NCBI GenBank assembly: GCA_025642065.1
Contig: JAODUP010000043.1
Location: forward strand, 496,001 to 560,000
From: Paralvinella palmiformis
Taxonomy: Eukaryota; Annelida; Polychaeta; Terebellida; Alvinellidae
Direction: 5' to 3'
Length of the DNA: 64,000 nt
Both the position numbers and the translations under genes were made by a program. The notes below the pieces were generated by a model. The model made no database searches and was not told the origin of the DNA. It saw only the letters and a list, made by a program, of their open reading frames with translations. This document shows, piece after piece, positions 1-12,321 of this stretch (position 1 is its first letter; each line of letters starts with the position of its first letter).

Positions 1-1228
1 CAACACATTATTAATATTAGCAAAACAAATAAACAGACAAGCAACTCTATTGCTGAGTGATTAATGGTAATGTGATCCATAATTGAATTACTATGTACAG
101 CATAATATTTGTTGATCATATACATGGATAATTTAAAACTATACTGTTGATAACATAACACAACAGCTTCAATCGATTGTCTTTCTTATGTTAGTCTGAC
201 TGATAAAATGAATGTCAAAACAAATTAATTTAGATTTTTAGATGCACATTACATTCATTAATACTGTTTAATTTCACTATAAAGCTGATTCAAATGACTG
301 CTAAATACTATCCATATGGACTGCCTAGTTTGAAACAATTAGAGTTTGTGTGTAAGAAATATAGCTTTTGTCCCACAATTTAGATATCTGTCAATTAACA
401 GTCTATTTGATAACATGAGTCTCATGCATGACCAAACTTTCTTGAAATTGATATCAACAGTTTGTCGAGTCAGTGAAACTTAAAGCCATTCTTTGAAAAT
501 TTTGATCTCACTCCAAAATATGCAATTCTTTATTAAAACAGTAAATAAAACTAATTTAAGTCATTTTATGTTCTAAGTTTATCAAAACTGATTTTATTCA
601 ATACTAAAGATGTTACAACATGTGAATAATTTAATTGCACATATGCAGCAATTCAGACCCAAAACAGCAATCAGGTGCAATATAAGCAAGCCATCCTTAT
701 GAATATTTGGTTCCATTCGTTTTCACTTTGCAAGTCCAGTCTGGCAGAGTTACATACTGATGTCATTAACATCTTTGTTTTGATCAGTTATGTAAACACA
801 GCAGGCATGTATATTCTGCTGTATAATTATTTAGCCACATAATGGCCAGCTTTGAGTGATCCATGTAAACACAAACTTATTATGACACCTCTATTCGCAA
901 AACACTTAATTTATAAATAACTTGCACAATAGATTTCATAGAGTGACTACTAATGTCAATAAAAGAAAGAATCATTATTAGAATCATCTGAAAAAACGTA
1001 TTGGCCACCAAAGATTTCCTTTAATATAACACTTGACATAAAAAGGAGATTTAGTGTTACATCCTTTTAGCTTGCTTGAAGACATGAAGCAGGATGAAAT
1101 GGGCTATTTTAATAAATAAAAATTCTGCTGCTATAATAATGGCATATATGACAAGAAAACTTTTGTCAGCTTTTGAGTCATATACTATATTTTCTGTTTA
1201 ATGGTATAATTTAAACATGGATAAAATG
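1..1228. other. Intergenic AT-rich tract, no gene seen
   Basis: No open frame of convincing protein-like composition, no paired splice sites around a conserved peptide, and no recognisable transposon protein were found on either strand. Nothing is assigned. Confidence 0.5.
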
Positions 1229-1230
1229 AT

Positions 1231-1280
<50 letters not shown>
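1229..1280. repeat. Compound (TA)n-(GA)n microsatellite
   Basis: A run of TA dinucleotides to about 1253 passes directly into GA dinucleotides. A short (CA)n/(TA)n stretch follows at about 1318-1347. Confidence 0.95.
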
Positions 1281-1967
1281 ACTTATATATAATGTTAAGC
1301 TGTAGTATAGAAAATCAATACACACACACACATATATACACACACAGTAGGCCCCATTAGAATATGAATGTTGGGAGTCTACAAGCTGTCGACCATGTTA
1401 CAGGTGATCTGCAAAGAGACTGAGCACTGTTAGGGTGGCCGGTGAGCGAAAGTAGGGATTTCGTGTATTTACCTTGTTTTGCACCATCCTTAAAGATTAT
1501 GTACAACTGTTTATTTAATAAATGTTCACAATAATTGTTACATCGTTTGTTGACTTAAACATAAATCTTAACTTTGTGTTTGTTTTGAAATACATCACTG
1601 TTTGAAACAGTGCATGTTTTTTACATGAAAGTAGCAAATATATGAACCAATAAATGAACATTCCTAGGTGCATGTGTATAACTAAACATCCATGAAAATG
1701 TCTGTTTGTGTATCTGCTTTTGTAGTGAAAACAGTTTCTGATTTCCCGTCTGGTTTGTGCACAGGAGTAAAGTAACACAGTCCTTGCTCTGTTTGAAACC
1801 TCTGTGCTTATGCTTGTCAGTCTTGAGAGCTAGTGTATTGTAGCATCTTGTAGTAAAATCATTAAATGAGGGTTGTGATTGGGCGGTTTGTTTGGCTGAC
1901 TGAGCCATGGTGGTGTGTAATTAAGGTTGTGATAAATATCTATTGGCTATGTTTTTTAATCTGTGAA

Positions 1968-2080
1968 TTACAAACTGTGAAAACGTATTTAAATTATTTC
2001 ACAGAAAATGCAGTCATGTTTCAAAAAAATTGGGATCCAAGGTCTAACTGTGTTAAATCCGATTTTGTGCTATACTGGTC
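1968..2080 (+). repeat. Dispersed repeat, also at 18964-19140
   Basis: This stretch shares the phrases ttacaaactgtgaaaac, atccaaggtct and ctgtgtta with the block at 18964-19140. It therefore belongs to one interspersed family. The copy here is more diverged and runs into a microsatellite. Confidence 0.55.
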
Positions 2081-2088
2081 CATTTTAT

Positions 2089-2089
2089 A

Positions 2090-2179
<90 letters not shown>
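2089..2179. repeat. Compound (GT)n-(TA)n-(CT)n-(TA)n microsatellite
   Basis: GT repeats are followed by TA repeats, TATAGACC, CT repeats and a second TA run that again ends in TATAGACC. Open frames across it are low-complexity Tyr/Ile translations, not genes. Confidence 0.95.
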
Positions 2180-2182
<3 letters not shown>

Positions 2183-2204
2183 CTATGAAGTTTCAAAGAT
2201 ATTT

Positions 2205-2340
2205 ACCAAGCAGACATAATCCTACTTGGAATATAACCTACTTGGAGTAGGTATTCCACGTAGGTACTCAGAGTACCTACTCATGGTAAAAACTAAAGAA
2301 TGACTAAAACGGAATTGATAAATTTGATGTGAAATTGACC
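2205..2340 (+). repeat. Dispersed repeat with GTAGGTA/TACCTAC palindromic core
   Basis: Direct and inverted TACTTGGAATA and TACCTAC words precede a gaattgataaatttgatgtg stretch. Relatives are visible at about 21840-22040 on the same strand and at about 10375-10640 on the opposite strand. The class of element is unknown. Confidence 0.55.
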
Positions 2341-3608
2341 CCATTTCTGTTACCAAGTAACAATGCTTTAAAATGCTTCATAAGCATTGTATACCTTGGA
2401 AGTAAAAACGGCACCCTGTCATCTTACTGTTGATGCTTTTTGGTAACTAGAACACAGAATTCTTTCCTAGCCTCTGATTTATGATTTACAAACATTGAAA
2501 CAATCTCCTATATACTTGCATTCAACATGCCTTTGAATGAATGCATGTTTGTGAAATTGTTTCATTTAGTTTCCTTAAATTGCTTTCAGGTCAATCACTA
2601 AATGGCCCCAAAAACCGAAAAGCCCGGTTTGAAAAGGTTATTTTACTGGTGTGTTATGTGGGTGGGGGTTTTAGTGATTGTACAATCAGAGTTTGGCATG
2701 GTCATATTACATAGCAGTTATTTAGATAAGAGCAGTAGTGGAATAAGAGCTTCAGACATTTACATGATCATAATATCACTTGACAGATCTAGAAGTCTAG
2801 TCTAGATCTACATCATCATCATGATCATGGATAGATACTGGTCTTGTAATACTAGTCTAGATAGTAGTATCACAAATTCTGTATATTTATCTTAAGAACG
2901 AAGTGACATTTTTTTATGATTTTATAAACGCCCCATAAATAAAACAAACCACAAAAAAATAAATATACATCGGAATACAAATGTTCTGACATTACAGTTA
3001 CAAACAATTCATCTTATATCGCCTATTATCGCCATCACGCATCAAAATAATTTGGTTTAATAATGCATTACAACAAAAACAATAATCTCATTAATTTTAT
3101 AATAACAATAGTATGTATAGTTTTTCTTTGTAGCTTACTTCTGATGGCTTTTCTTCTTCCGTCATTTTATATTGATAAAAATATTTAAAACATTTAAGTT
3201 TAGGTTACACGACCTTCACGGCGTTACTGGGCTCATATAAAGTCGTAACCTTAACGATCCGCCATATCCACACGTTCCCACTCACGTGTTCACTAACATA
3301 TATTGTCCATTAAAATAAGACACATAGGTGTAGTAAAAAGTTTCGTACGTGTACATAATACGTTTTAAAGCTGATTTCTGATGCACACGTTATGGTAGTG
3401 TGGATAATATTTGTATTTCAATTTTTTCATATCTTTTAATTTTATTCCCCGACGCCGTGGCATTATTATGGGGTGGCTGATTATAACTCATTTCCCGCCA
3501 CTCATAGGGGAGAAGTCTGGAAAGATGGCGTCGAAATACACCGAATATATTCACTGGCAGAATGCATTATATCAAAGACTATTTATATTTAAGCTCTCTG
3601 ATTATGTT
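2341..3608. other. Intergenic tract, possible orphan promoter near 3500
   Basis: No gene is recognised. A CTAG-rich patch lies at 2770-2870. Around 3440-3530 the sequence is slightly GC-richer and ends in AAGATGGCGTC, a YY1-like start context with an ATG at 3525 opening a 29-codon frame. No downstream exon could be attached, so this is only noted. Confidence 0.35.
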
Positions 3609-3611
3609 ATC

Positions 3612-3740
3612 TGAGAAGACATTAAATGTGGTCGGCCATCCACGATAGGGCCTAGAAAAGTTTCGACCCTTTTAAATTGTGGCGTCGAACCTTTGGAGAT
3701 TAGCCAAATCGACCCCTTCCCTCAGTGAGCAAGGCACTTA
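3612..3740 (-). mobile_element. SINE fragment, same family as 61745-62080
   Basis: Read on the minus strand, this contains gtcgaaactttt followed by tcgtggatggccgaccac. It matches the SINE at 61815-61880, which has gtcgaaactttt and tcgtgggtggctgaccac. A tRNA-like cggttaagtgcc segment lies upstream on that strand. Confidence 0.6.
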
Positions 3741-4245
3741 ACCGATAGAAGACCGAAACAAAATATGGATGATAATTAATGCTCATAACTTTAACAAGCT
3801 GTGAACACTAAATTATAACCAGATACATGCAGCTACGGGGCTTTTATTAAGAGACAAACGTATACTTTACGAGGTTTTTTTCTTTGTGAAAACATCTCCA
3901 CTATATTGAAAGTACGAGAAACACAAACTCTTTAATTTGCAAATAGCCAAAGTATGTTTGGTGGCCGTTACAAATCCAGAACAAAAATCGCGAAAAGGTG
4001 GATGAATGAAACTCCCGGATTACTGCTCTAACATTATCCTGCAATTTCTGAACAGAACAGACATTATTTTCTCCAGGTTCTGCGGGCACAAAACTCCCGA
4101 TTTATTAGCCAATTATTTGATCAAAGATAGAGGGTTAATTCTTCCCCACACCACATATATAGAAATATATGTATCCATCCATCCTTAACCTGAATAACAC
4201 GATGATGTCGAATAATATAATCATATTAATTGACAACCCCAATAT

Positions 4246-4248
<3 letters not shown>

Positions 4249-4291
<43 letters not shown>

Positions 4292-4409
4292 GTGTGTGTG
4301 TACGCTCGTGCGTGCTTGTGTATGTGCGCGCGCGCGCGAGTGTTATTTCATTGTGTTATCTAGCCTGAACGGATTCCGGATTCTCCGACGATTCTAAGAA
4401 ATAAACCAG

Positions 4410-4456
<47 letters not shown>
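4249..4456. repeat. (TA)n, (TG)n and (CG)n microsatellite cluster
   Basis: Long TA runs, interrupted once by TG, pass into TG and CG dinucleotides up to about 4338. A second pure TA run lies at about 4412-4451. Confidence 0.9.
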
Positions 4457-5049
4457 CATGATAGTGAGTTACAGAACTATAGGGATGGCGAGCGAGGAGG
4501 GTGTTTGGCCATTTATCTTACAATGATCATCAATATTTGGCATCTTTATTTAATCATTTATTTATTCAACATGGTACGATAACAAATTTAGGTCTACATT
4601 AAATATAACACTTAACAACAATAGGCACATTAATGAGGTATCATATGAATGGGACATAGATGTATTGTATGCACGGGAATGAATCTTAATATGTATAGCT
4701 AACAAAGTGCACGTACTTACACACACTGTTATATTCATTTTTTCATACAAAAGTATTTATACACAAAACTGAACAAAATTATGACATATGGCCACACCAG
4801 AAAGGGATGGCATAATCTATAATTAAATATATTCAATGCTTATGAAGGATAGAGCAGTGTGAAGATAACCCTTGGGCTACACCCTTTCCTCACAGAGGAG
4901 TACAAATGACATAACACATGACAATATTGATTTATGTATATATCTTGAGGAAGTTCTTTGTTTTTTACAATTATATTTGTATATCCACACTTTGTATGAT
5001 GTATTCTTCATTGTAAAAACAAATTAAATTAAATATATGTATGCCGACC
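4457..5049. other. Intergenic tract, no gene seen
   Basis: AT-rich sequence without recognisable coding or repeat structure, apart from its border with the LINE that begins near 5050. Confidence 0.4.
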
Positions 5050-6665
5050 AATTTCATACGGAGTAGTGATGGTACAGCCTGTTAAAAACTGCGGTCTAGT
5101 CTTGTTTGTATCTAATGTGGGACTGTCTACTACGTGCGCTGGTAATCCGTTCCAATCGTTTGTCACTCTCTAACTGAATACATTTTGCCTCAAACTTGAT
5201 CTTGAGCGGCGCTTCACTAGCTTGAGGCTATGCCCTCTGGTGTTTGATATGTCAGCCAGCGAGAAGAATTGATTAGATTCCAGCCTGTCTATATCCTCCA
5301 GGATCTTATATACCTGAAGCATGTCGCCTCATCTCCTACGATACTACTAAGATGGGAGTCTCAGGGCTTCTAACCTATCTCTATTTGGCAGACTTCTGAA
5401 GTTTGGTATCAGCTTCGTGGCTACCCTCTGGATATTTTTCGACTTCCAGCTTGTCACGTCGGAACCTTGGACACCAGATCACATTTCCATATTCCAAAGG
5501 AGGGCGTACCATGGTGGTGAATAGCCTGGGGAGTGTTGTGTTTCGTCATTGCAGCTGAATGTTGTTCTAACAAGTCCAAGCATTATTGATGTTTTGTTCA
5601 CCGCTTTAGACACATGCACATGGAATTTCAGATCCCGGTCAATGGTGACACACAAGTCCTCTGTTATTGCTTTCAGTGAGGTATTTCTCATACTGTACTC
5701 ATAACATGGGTTTGTTGAGCCTAGATGGAGAACATTGCATTTGGCCTAATTAAATCCCATCTGCTATTTATGGGACCAGTCCACTAACCCTTGAAGAGCT
5801 TGGTGTCATCGGCAAATATCTTTGTAGTACATGTGACATCATCAGGTAGGTCATTAATAAAAATGACGAACAGAATTGGTCCAAGTACGCTGCCTTTTGC
5901 TATGCCGCTGAGGATTCCTGCCGAAGTAATTAACTTTACCCATATGCCTCAAGTTTCTTAATTAATCTCCTATGAGGAACAGTGTCAAAAGCTTTTCTGA
6001 AGTCAAGGTAAATGACATCCACAGGGTCTCCACCATCCAGTAACTCAGTCCACCTCTCAAGTGTGACGATTAGCTGAGTCATACATGAGCGTCCCGGAAT
6101 AGATCATCACACATCATATGGTTGGCTAGGTCGTCCATAAGTATAGAGTCCATAATATTACCAATAACTGATGTTAGGCTTACTGGTCTATAATTTCCTC
6201 GGGAGATTTTTAATCATTTCTTGTGGATCGGTGTTATATATGTGGTCATCCTTCCATGCTTCTGGTAGTGTACCTTCCATGATAGATATGCTGAATATTA
6301 TTTGCAAAGGCACCTTTATTGCCCTTTAGTACCCGTGGATGGAATCCATCTGGGCCTGATGACTCGGAAACATTCAACGTATTTAGTTTCTTCTCAACCA
6401 GATCAGGGGTAATTATTACATCTTTGAGTGTAACACTTTCCTGTCGCTCATTCATAATGGGTATGGTGTCTGTGTCTTCCCTGGTGAATACGCTAGTGAA
6501 GTACTTGTTTAGGGTTTCTGCCTTTTCATGATCATCACTAGTGAGGCTGCCGTCCTCCTACTGTACGTGTGTCACCAAGATCTGTTTTGTTCTTTAGCTT
6601 GGACTTGCAGTATCTCCAAAAATCTTTTAGATTGTCCTTCAGACTGGCTGCCAGCTTCCGTTCAA

Positions 6666-6670
<5 letters not shown>
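5050..6670 (-). mobile_element. Degenerate non-LTR retrotransposon, minus strand
   Basis: Translated on the minus strand in shifting frames, this gives a LINE reverse transcriptase of the APE-type CR1/jockey-like kind. From 5' to 3' it shows SSGPDGFHPRVLK near 6340, then VTIDRDLKFHVHVSKAVNK near 5600, and then the usual C-terminal tail of such polymerases. The reading frame is broken repeatedly. The 5' side is cut off by a long (AT)n tract at 6670, so no endonuclease domain is visible. It is related to, but not the same family as, the plus-strand LINE at 24860-27005. Confidence 0.85.

Positions 6671-6729
<59 letters not shown>
6670..6729. repeat. (AT)n microsatellite
   Basis: A nearly uninterrupted AT run of about 60 bp at the broken 5' edge of the minus-strand LINE. 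Confidence 0.95.
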
Positions 6730-6731
<2 letters not shown>

Positions 6732-8087
6732 ACCATCATCCCCTTTTATGCCCCCTATAATTCACTAAATTATACCAAAGCCATTTGCACAACAACCATT
6801 ATATATGACATAACTTAATAAGATTGCCCCCTTATGCAAATGAAATTTTATTAGACAATATACAAATTATTAATAAGTGATTGGTATTTTTAATTTGGCA
6901 TTAATTAATGTACTTTGGCATTTTTAACTGTGGATTAAAAGTTTATATTAATTAATACCAAATTTTGAATATATTTAAACAAAGTTAAGGAGCTGTTCTC
7001 CGAAGTCAAATCAACGAAAAGTCGCACCGACACACAGCTTAGATGATGTATAACTCCATGCTACATTTACGGTCACATCGTAGGACAAACACCTATAATA
7101 TGTATACTACTTAAATACTTTGGTTGGGTACTGCACGAATCCACATTCCAGGCAATTAAATGGTTTGTAAAATCGTCAAACAGATTCATCTAAACCCACA
7201 ACGATCAGCTCCGTAATTGTGACCTTTAGATTATCTTTCCGCTATTGCGTGACCGTATTCATTTGTATTTTTTGTTGTTTGTTTAATAATTTATACGATA
7301 TTAGTATATCAGTGCTTAGTAATAAAATGTTTAGCATAATCAAAATTACATTCGAAATTAGTTATTGATATTATAAAATGAAGACCGCACGTCCTCGAAA
7401 ATATGTTTGTTGTGGCGTAGTATACGCCAGCATAAAATATTAGATATTCTCTTTGTACAATAATGCTTTGAAATATATTGATCTAGGAGATACTAAATTG
7501 GTTTTATTGAATTTTTACTTTCTTCTCAACCAGATCAGGAGTAATTATTACATCTTTGAGTGTAACACTTTCTGTCGCTCATTCATAATGGGTATGGTGT
7601 CTGTGTCTATATATATATATGCCTAATAATACTACATCGAACAGCTCTTGGTAATATATATGCAAGATGAGCGCTGAAATATTAAGGATTTTATGCCCTG
7701 ATTTTATGTACCACGCGCCGTTTATACACGGTACGAGCGGGGATTGCTCGGCTGTGGCGATTACTTGAAGTTACCAGACTTCGCGAATGAAACGGGAGCG
7801 GCACAAGGTTCTGGCATATGGTGATTCAGCATATGGCGCATATATTTATGTGCCGACTTGTTATAGTTCTATCAACAGCATTATAAAGGATATATTTTAG
7901 ATTTGAGCTCAGGATACGCAAACGATTGATCAAAAGTGTTGTATATGTATTTTTTACAAAACAACTATAAAATTAATACTACAGCAGGTCAAATGTATAT
8001 TGTATACTCTCTGCCTGATGCCATCATTTGGACCTCAGATTGACAAATACTCCGTATGTGTGCACTGTTCAGTATTGAATATATATT

Positions 8088-8091
<4 letters not shown>
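6730..8091. other. Intergenic tract, no gene seen
   Basis: Apart from the small LINE scrap at 7521-7606, nothing was recognised. The part at 7700-7830 is GC-richer but has no protein-like frame. Confidence 0.4.
7521..7606 (-). mobile_element. LINE scrap duplicating 6388-6477
   Basis: About 86 bp, starting at cttctcaaccagatcagg and ending at tatggtgtctgtgtct, is nearly identical to the piece of the minus-strand LINE at about 6388-6477. It runs directly into a short (TA)n tract. It is a second fragment of the same family or a local duplication. Confidence 0.85.

Positions 8092-8130
<39 letters not shown>
8092..8130. repeat. (AT)n microsatellite
   Basis: A pure AT run of about 38 bp, followed shortly by a (CA)n run at about 8138. 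Confidence 0.95.
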
Positions 8131-8134
<4 letters not shown>

Positions 8135-8559
8135 AATAAACACACACACACACATAGCCAATGTATGGCCCTGTTCTGAATAGCTAATTTCTCCAATTTT
8201 TAAATGCCTTGTTATGACTTAGAGACATCCTCTTGAATACGAAATGGTGTGGTATCAATTGTTTTGAATTACGAAACGTCTATAACCCATTTTATCGTTA
8301 ATCTACTAGTCTACATTTAAAGTCTAAATTTATTTCTACAAGACTACTGGCATGTTAGCAGGGTAAGTTATAGTCTATATGAAGACATATAATAACTATT
8401 CTCCTAGTTCTAGAATCGTGTTCTGCCGCCAATAACGGTCTGAAATCTGAATCAGTATATCAGTCGCCAAAACCATTGGCATTTGCTCTTTGATTGGCAT
8501 CATTGGGCTGATTGGCATTGCTCATTCATAATTTCATTGCAGTGACTGCTAGACTACAC

Positions 8560-8775
8560 TCAGTCTACAGCACTTGTAACTTGACTAGTCTAGATGGTAA
8601 ATAGAATATAGTAGACCTAGGTTGGACCTAGACTCAAGATCTAGTCGTTGAAGTCGTTAACTACTTACTAATTTGGATCTATGTCCTAGACTAGAGGCTA
8701 GACAGTAGACTAGAGACGAGTAGAGTAGAGGAGACCTAGACTCTGGTGACCACAGACCAGTACTAGGTCTAGTAG
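8560..8775. repeat. CTAG-rich low-complexity tract
   Basis: The tetranucleotide CTAG and words such as TCTAGA, CTAGAC and AGTAG occur many times in about 200 bp. Similar patches lie at 2770-2870 and 10860-10930. No coding frame was seen. Confidence 0.6.
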
Positions 8776-9170
8776 TAGTAGTAGGCTTGATTACTGCAAC
8801 TCTTTTTTTATAACATGTTACCTGCTATCTAAGGATATTGAAAAACTTGTCTGTGTTCAGAACTGTTTAGCTATGGTTATCACACGGTCTCCTCGTAGTC
8901 TATCTATGTTCCATACTTTCTGTAGATCTAGCACCCAAGGGTCAAGCCCAGAGGGCTCTGTAGTCTGTTCATCTGGTTTTCACTTGTCATTTTCCAGGGT
9001 TAAAACTCATGCTGGCACTCTTGCTTTTTCATTTGTTGTCCATACTATTTGGAACTAATTCCAAGAACATGTTATGTCATCAAATAGCATAGTTTTTTCC
9101 ATCACCATTTAAAAACTAGCCTTTTCAGACTTGCTTATCCCTCCCAAGTTTCCACTGCATCCGATCATTT
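8776..9170 (+). mobile_element. LINE reverse transcriptase C-terminal fragment
   Basis: In one or two frames this translates to LDYCNSLF, then VQNCLAMVITRSPR-like sequence, then KTHAGTLAFSFVVHTIWN. This is the usual C-terminal end of I/L2-like LINE polymerases (LDYCNSLLYG ... AARL ... KTKTGSRAFS ... LWNSLP). Frameshifts and stops show it is dead and strongly 5'-truncated. Confidence 0.75.
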
Positions 9171-9469
9171 ATTGATAAATTTTGCATCATACCTTGACTA
9201 TGACTAGTATGGGATTGCCCAACCTCTGTACTAGGTGTGCCACTGACCTCATTTCTTTTCAGGCAGGGTTCCCACATGTCCTGGAAAATAATAAATTCAT
9301 TTGCCAGGTCCTGAAAATGTGCTTGAGTTTTACAAATTTAGGAAATGTCTGTAAAAATATTGCCTGTAAAAAAAATCCACTTAGGAATAAAAGCCCATGA
9401 ATAAATATTATGCCTGTAGAAGAAAACTTTGATTGTAGAAAAAAAATATTACTGGTACATAGCAGACAT

Positions 9470-9560
9470 TGTGTCAATTCCATTTTTGCAATTCCACTCA
9501 ATTCCATTTGGTCAATTCCACATAAAATTTTCCAATTCCAAATTTATCAATTGCAGTTCC
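9470..9560 (-). repeat. AATTCC-rich dispersed repeat
   Basis: Many iterations of caattcca and attccattt occur. The same aattgg/ccaatt-rich wording occurs at about 10540-10640 and, inverted, at about 21975-22060. Confidence 0.45.
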
Positions 9561-9589
9561 ATTTTTACTTACTCTTTTTATTTACCATA

Positions 9590-10372
9590 TATACTGCCGT
9601 ATAAGGCAAACTCATGTATAAGACTGATCTGTTTTTAGGACCAATAAACCCCCCTGGAGTTGAACCAGTGTATAAGACCCACTAAAATCAGCAATATTGA
9701 TTCAAAACCAAAATATGCATCATCATCATCATCACTCTCTTTACTAAACATCTGTTGTATTTGTTCAGCTCACAATACATTATCTTCTGTGCCAGCTAAA
9801 TAATTGCTGGTAATTATGGTGGAGTTGATTTAATCCCAGGCTGTTTACAGCCACTGTGTGAGGATAGGTAAGGTCGGCTGCTTCAGGTTGTCTGCTGCTG
9901 TGCATTTGTTTCTGTAATTAATGCTTTTTAAAGTAGTTTATTAGTACTACCCATGTGCCAGCTTTGGAAGTAATTAACAGAGTGTGTTTGCTGTAATTGT
10001 TTTCCTTTGATGTGGCTTCTATGGTCATTCTTTGCATGGCCTCATTTACCATTCTGTTCAATTACACACCTTCACATATCTTGATAGTAATGACTTTGTG
10101 ATCACTAATTAGAGCATCGGATTAAATAATCTTGGCATTATCAAGATTAAGTTTGGCTTTGAAAGACAACAGAGAAAAAAACACCTAATAAATTAGTTTA
10201 TTGTTCATATATTCGTTATTAATATTGAAAAACAATATTATTGTATTTCCCCCTAAATTAGGCCAAATATTACCTTCCCTTTTAGTATGACCCATGTATA
10301 AGAGCACTCAATTTTGGCGTCGATTTCAGAGTATAAAAAGTGTGACTTAAATGCGAGTATCTATAGTACCAC
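9590..10372. mobile_element. Candidate inverted-repeat element
   Basis: The left edge (tatatactgccgtataagg) and the reverse complement of the right edge (tatagatactcgcatttaag) are weakly similar. Both ends carry GTATAAGA-type subterminal words. No transposase is inside. The boundaries are approximate. Confidence 0.35.
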
Positions 10373-10374
10373 TT

Positions 10375-10640
10375 TTTACCATTAGTAGGTATTCCAAATA
10401 CCTATTCCAAGTACCTACTTGGAATACCTACTCCGAATAGTTTATATTCCAAGTAGGATTTTCATGGAAGAAATAGTTCTGAATTAAAAAATTTAATGGT
10501 AAATAATTTGTGGATTTAATTTTTTTGTAGCAAACTACAATTCCTATTACAAATTTATTAATTCCAATTCCATTTAAAAAAAAACAATTCCAGAATTTGA
10601 ATTGCTTATCAATTCTGAGATTGAATTGATTGGTACACAG
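10375..10640 (-). repeat. Dispersed palindromic-core repeat, minus orientation
   Basis: It contains accattagtaggtattcca, tacctacttggaatacctac and later aattcca-rich sequence. This is the reverse-complement arrangement of the repeat at 2205-2340 and 21840-22060. Confidence 0.5.
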
Positions 10641-11331
10641 TGTTGATATCCCATGTTAGTTAAAATTTAAATGGGTGGATCAGACAACTAGAAGGGGTGA
10701 AGAGGAGGCTGTACCATAAAAATGTCAATAATCGATCATACATTGAATAAATATGTGGTTTTTCACACATATCTTGATTTATTACCTTTATTTCTTCTAT
10801 ACTTTGTCCTGGAAAATAATACTTCCTTGGCTGTCAACGATACTGGTGCTAGAGAAGTTTATTATTATCATAGAGTAGATCTGTAGACTAGATCTTGATC
10901 ACTCTCAGTAGGTCTATTCTAGATCTAGATATGATTAGAATTTAGACAGTCAAGAATTTTTTTAACTTCAGTTTATAAATAACTCAAAACATTAGTACAT
11001 GTTACCATAAGCTGATGATGAAATTGAAAATAAATATATTGTACCTTGACTTTGAGATTACCCAACTCCTGAATTAGGTGTGCCACTGAGCTCGATTCTT
11101 TTCAAGGATATTGGCGCTATAGATTTTGTCTACAAATAACACAAAACATTAGTACATATTATGATACACCTAGCACAGAGGACAGTTAGGTGGTTTATGG
11201 AAAACCAGTTTATTTTATTCGATAACTGTGCTAAATAAAACATATAGTTTTGTATAACTGGATTTGGTGATGGGGTAAATGTTGTTAATAAGTGAGTTAG
11301 TGTAGATCTCTGTCTATGGATGGAGTCAGAC
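10641..11331. other. Intergenic tract, no gene seen
   Basis: AT-rich. It contains a CTAG-rich patch at about 10860-10930. Nothing else was recognised. Confidence 0.4.
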
Positions 11332-12106
11332 CAGGGCCAGAAAAATGTTTCTTCATCTTAGTAGCCCCATGGCTAGTAAAATTTAAGATCTACTATCCCA
11401 ATAAATTTCTTACTAGCCCAACAAACTTCTTACTAACCCAACAAAATAATTCTCACTATTAAAAAACTACTTTAAGTTTTAAACTATAAAAATTTTTACT
11501 AGTCAGAACAAAACTGTGCTGGATTCGATGGAGAACACCAGGTCGTATATTTGTATAACAAAGACATTAATTATGTGTTTGTGGTTTTATTGATCCAGCA
11601 CAATACAAGTTGAGTGTTGCACCAGTATTGCAAAAAAGGAGTAATATTTGTAAACATATGTTGGCCACACTGGTATCTCTAGGTTGTAGCAGTAGATGAG
11701 AATGAGTAAAAGTCAATCATTTAATTGCTTTATCTTTTAAAAGAAACTCAGCAGAAAGTGATAGGAATATTAGAAGCAAGAGCTGCTGTGACCACCTAAT
11801 TGATATTTGGTAATTAATGCATGAAACACATAATCATTCCCCATCACCACCACTACTAAAAAAACCTAGCTAGATCAAGTTACCATTGACATTGTCAAGT
11901 GCCATTTATTTACCATAAACAGTGATGAGTCATAAGTTGGTGCTGCATTTGAAAACTGATGATGATATTAAACATACCTAAAGATACCACATATCTTTCA
12001 TCAGAAGGCAGTAATCCGGTCAGACTTGTATTTTAGACTACTCACTAGCCCAAAGACAAAATCCACAAGTCCTAAGTGTTTGGGCTATTAATTATTCTGG
12101 CCCTGT
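11332..12106. mobile_element. Non-autonomous hAT-like element with 8-bp target duplication
   Basis: The ends are CAGGGCCAGAAAAAT on the left and, reverse-complemented, CAGGGCCAGAATAAT on the right. The 8-bp word AGTCAGAC lies directly before the left end (11324-11331) and again at 12107-12114, one T after the right CCCTG. An 8-bp duplication with CAGGG-type termini is the signature of hAT transposons. The interior of about 775 bp has no transposase frame. The subterminal TAGCCC-rich sequence recurs at 30003-31345. Confidence 0.7.
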
Positions 12107-12321
12107 AGTCAGACATCCAGGCAATGTCAAGGTCATACCTGCTTAAAAACCAATTATTTGGGTGCAGCTTATACCTAACGAGTTTTTCCTTGCCAAAATT
12201 TATATGTTGTACTTCAAACCTTTTCATTTCTGTTTAAAGTTAAACACGTGAAAATGTTATTGTGAGAGTTTTTTTTACCATTGATTGGATAAGAATGAAT
12301 GAATCATTTTGTTTTAAAATA

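Noticed and set aside
2008..2250. Open frames through TA, CT and GT runs (also at 4169, 6528, 16530, 37456 and 58526)
   Set aside because: They translate to Tyr-Ile, Ser-Leu, Val-Cys or Thr-His repeats caused by microsatellites and have no other coding support.
3411..3614. A protein-coding first exon starting in AAGATGGCGTC
   Set aside because: The 29-codon frame has no recognised homology, and no donor joins it to a downstream exon. Kept only as a possible promoter remark.
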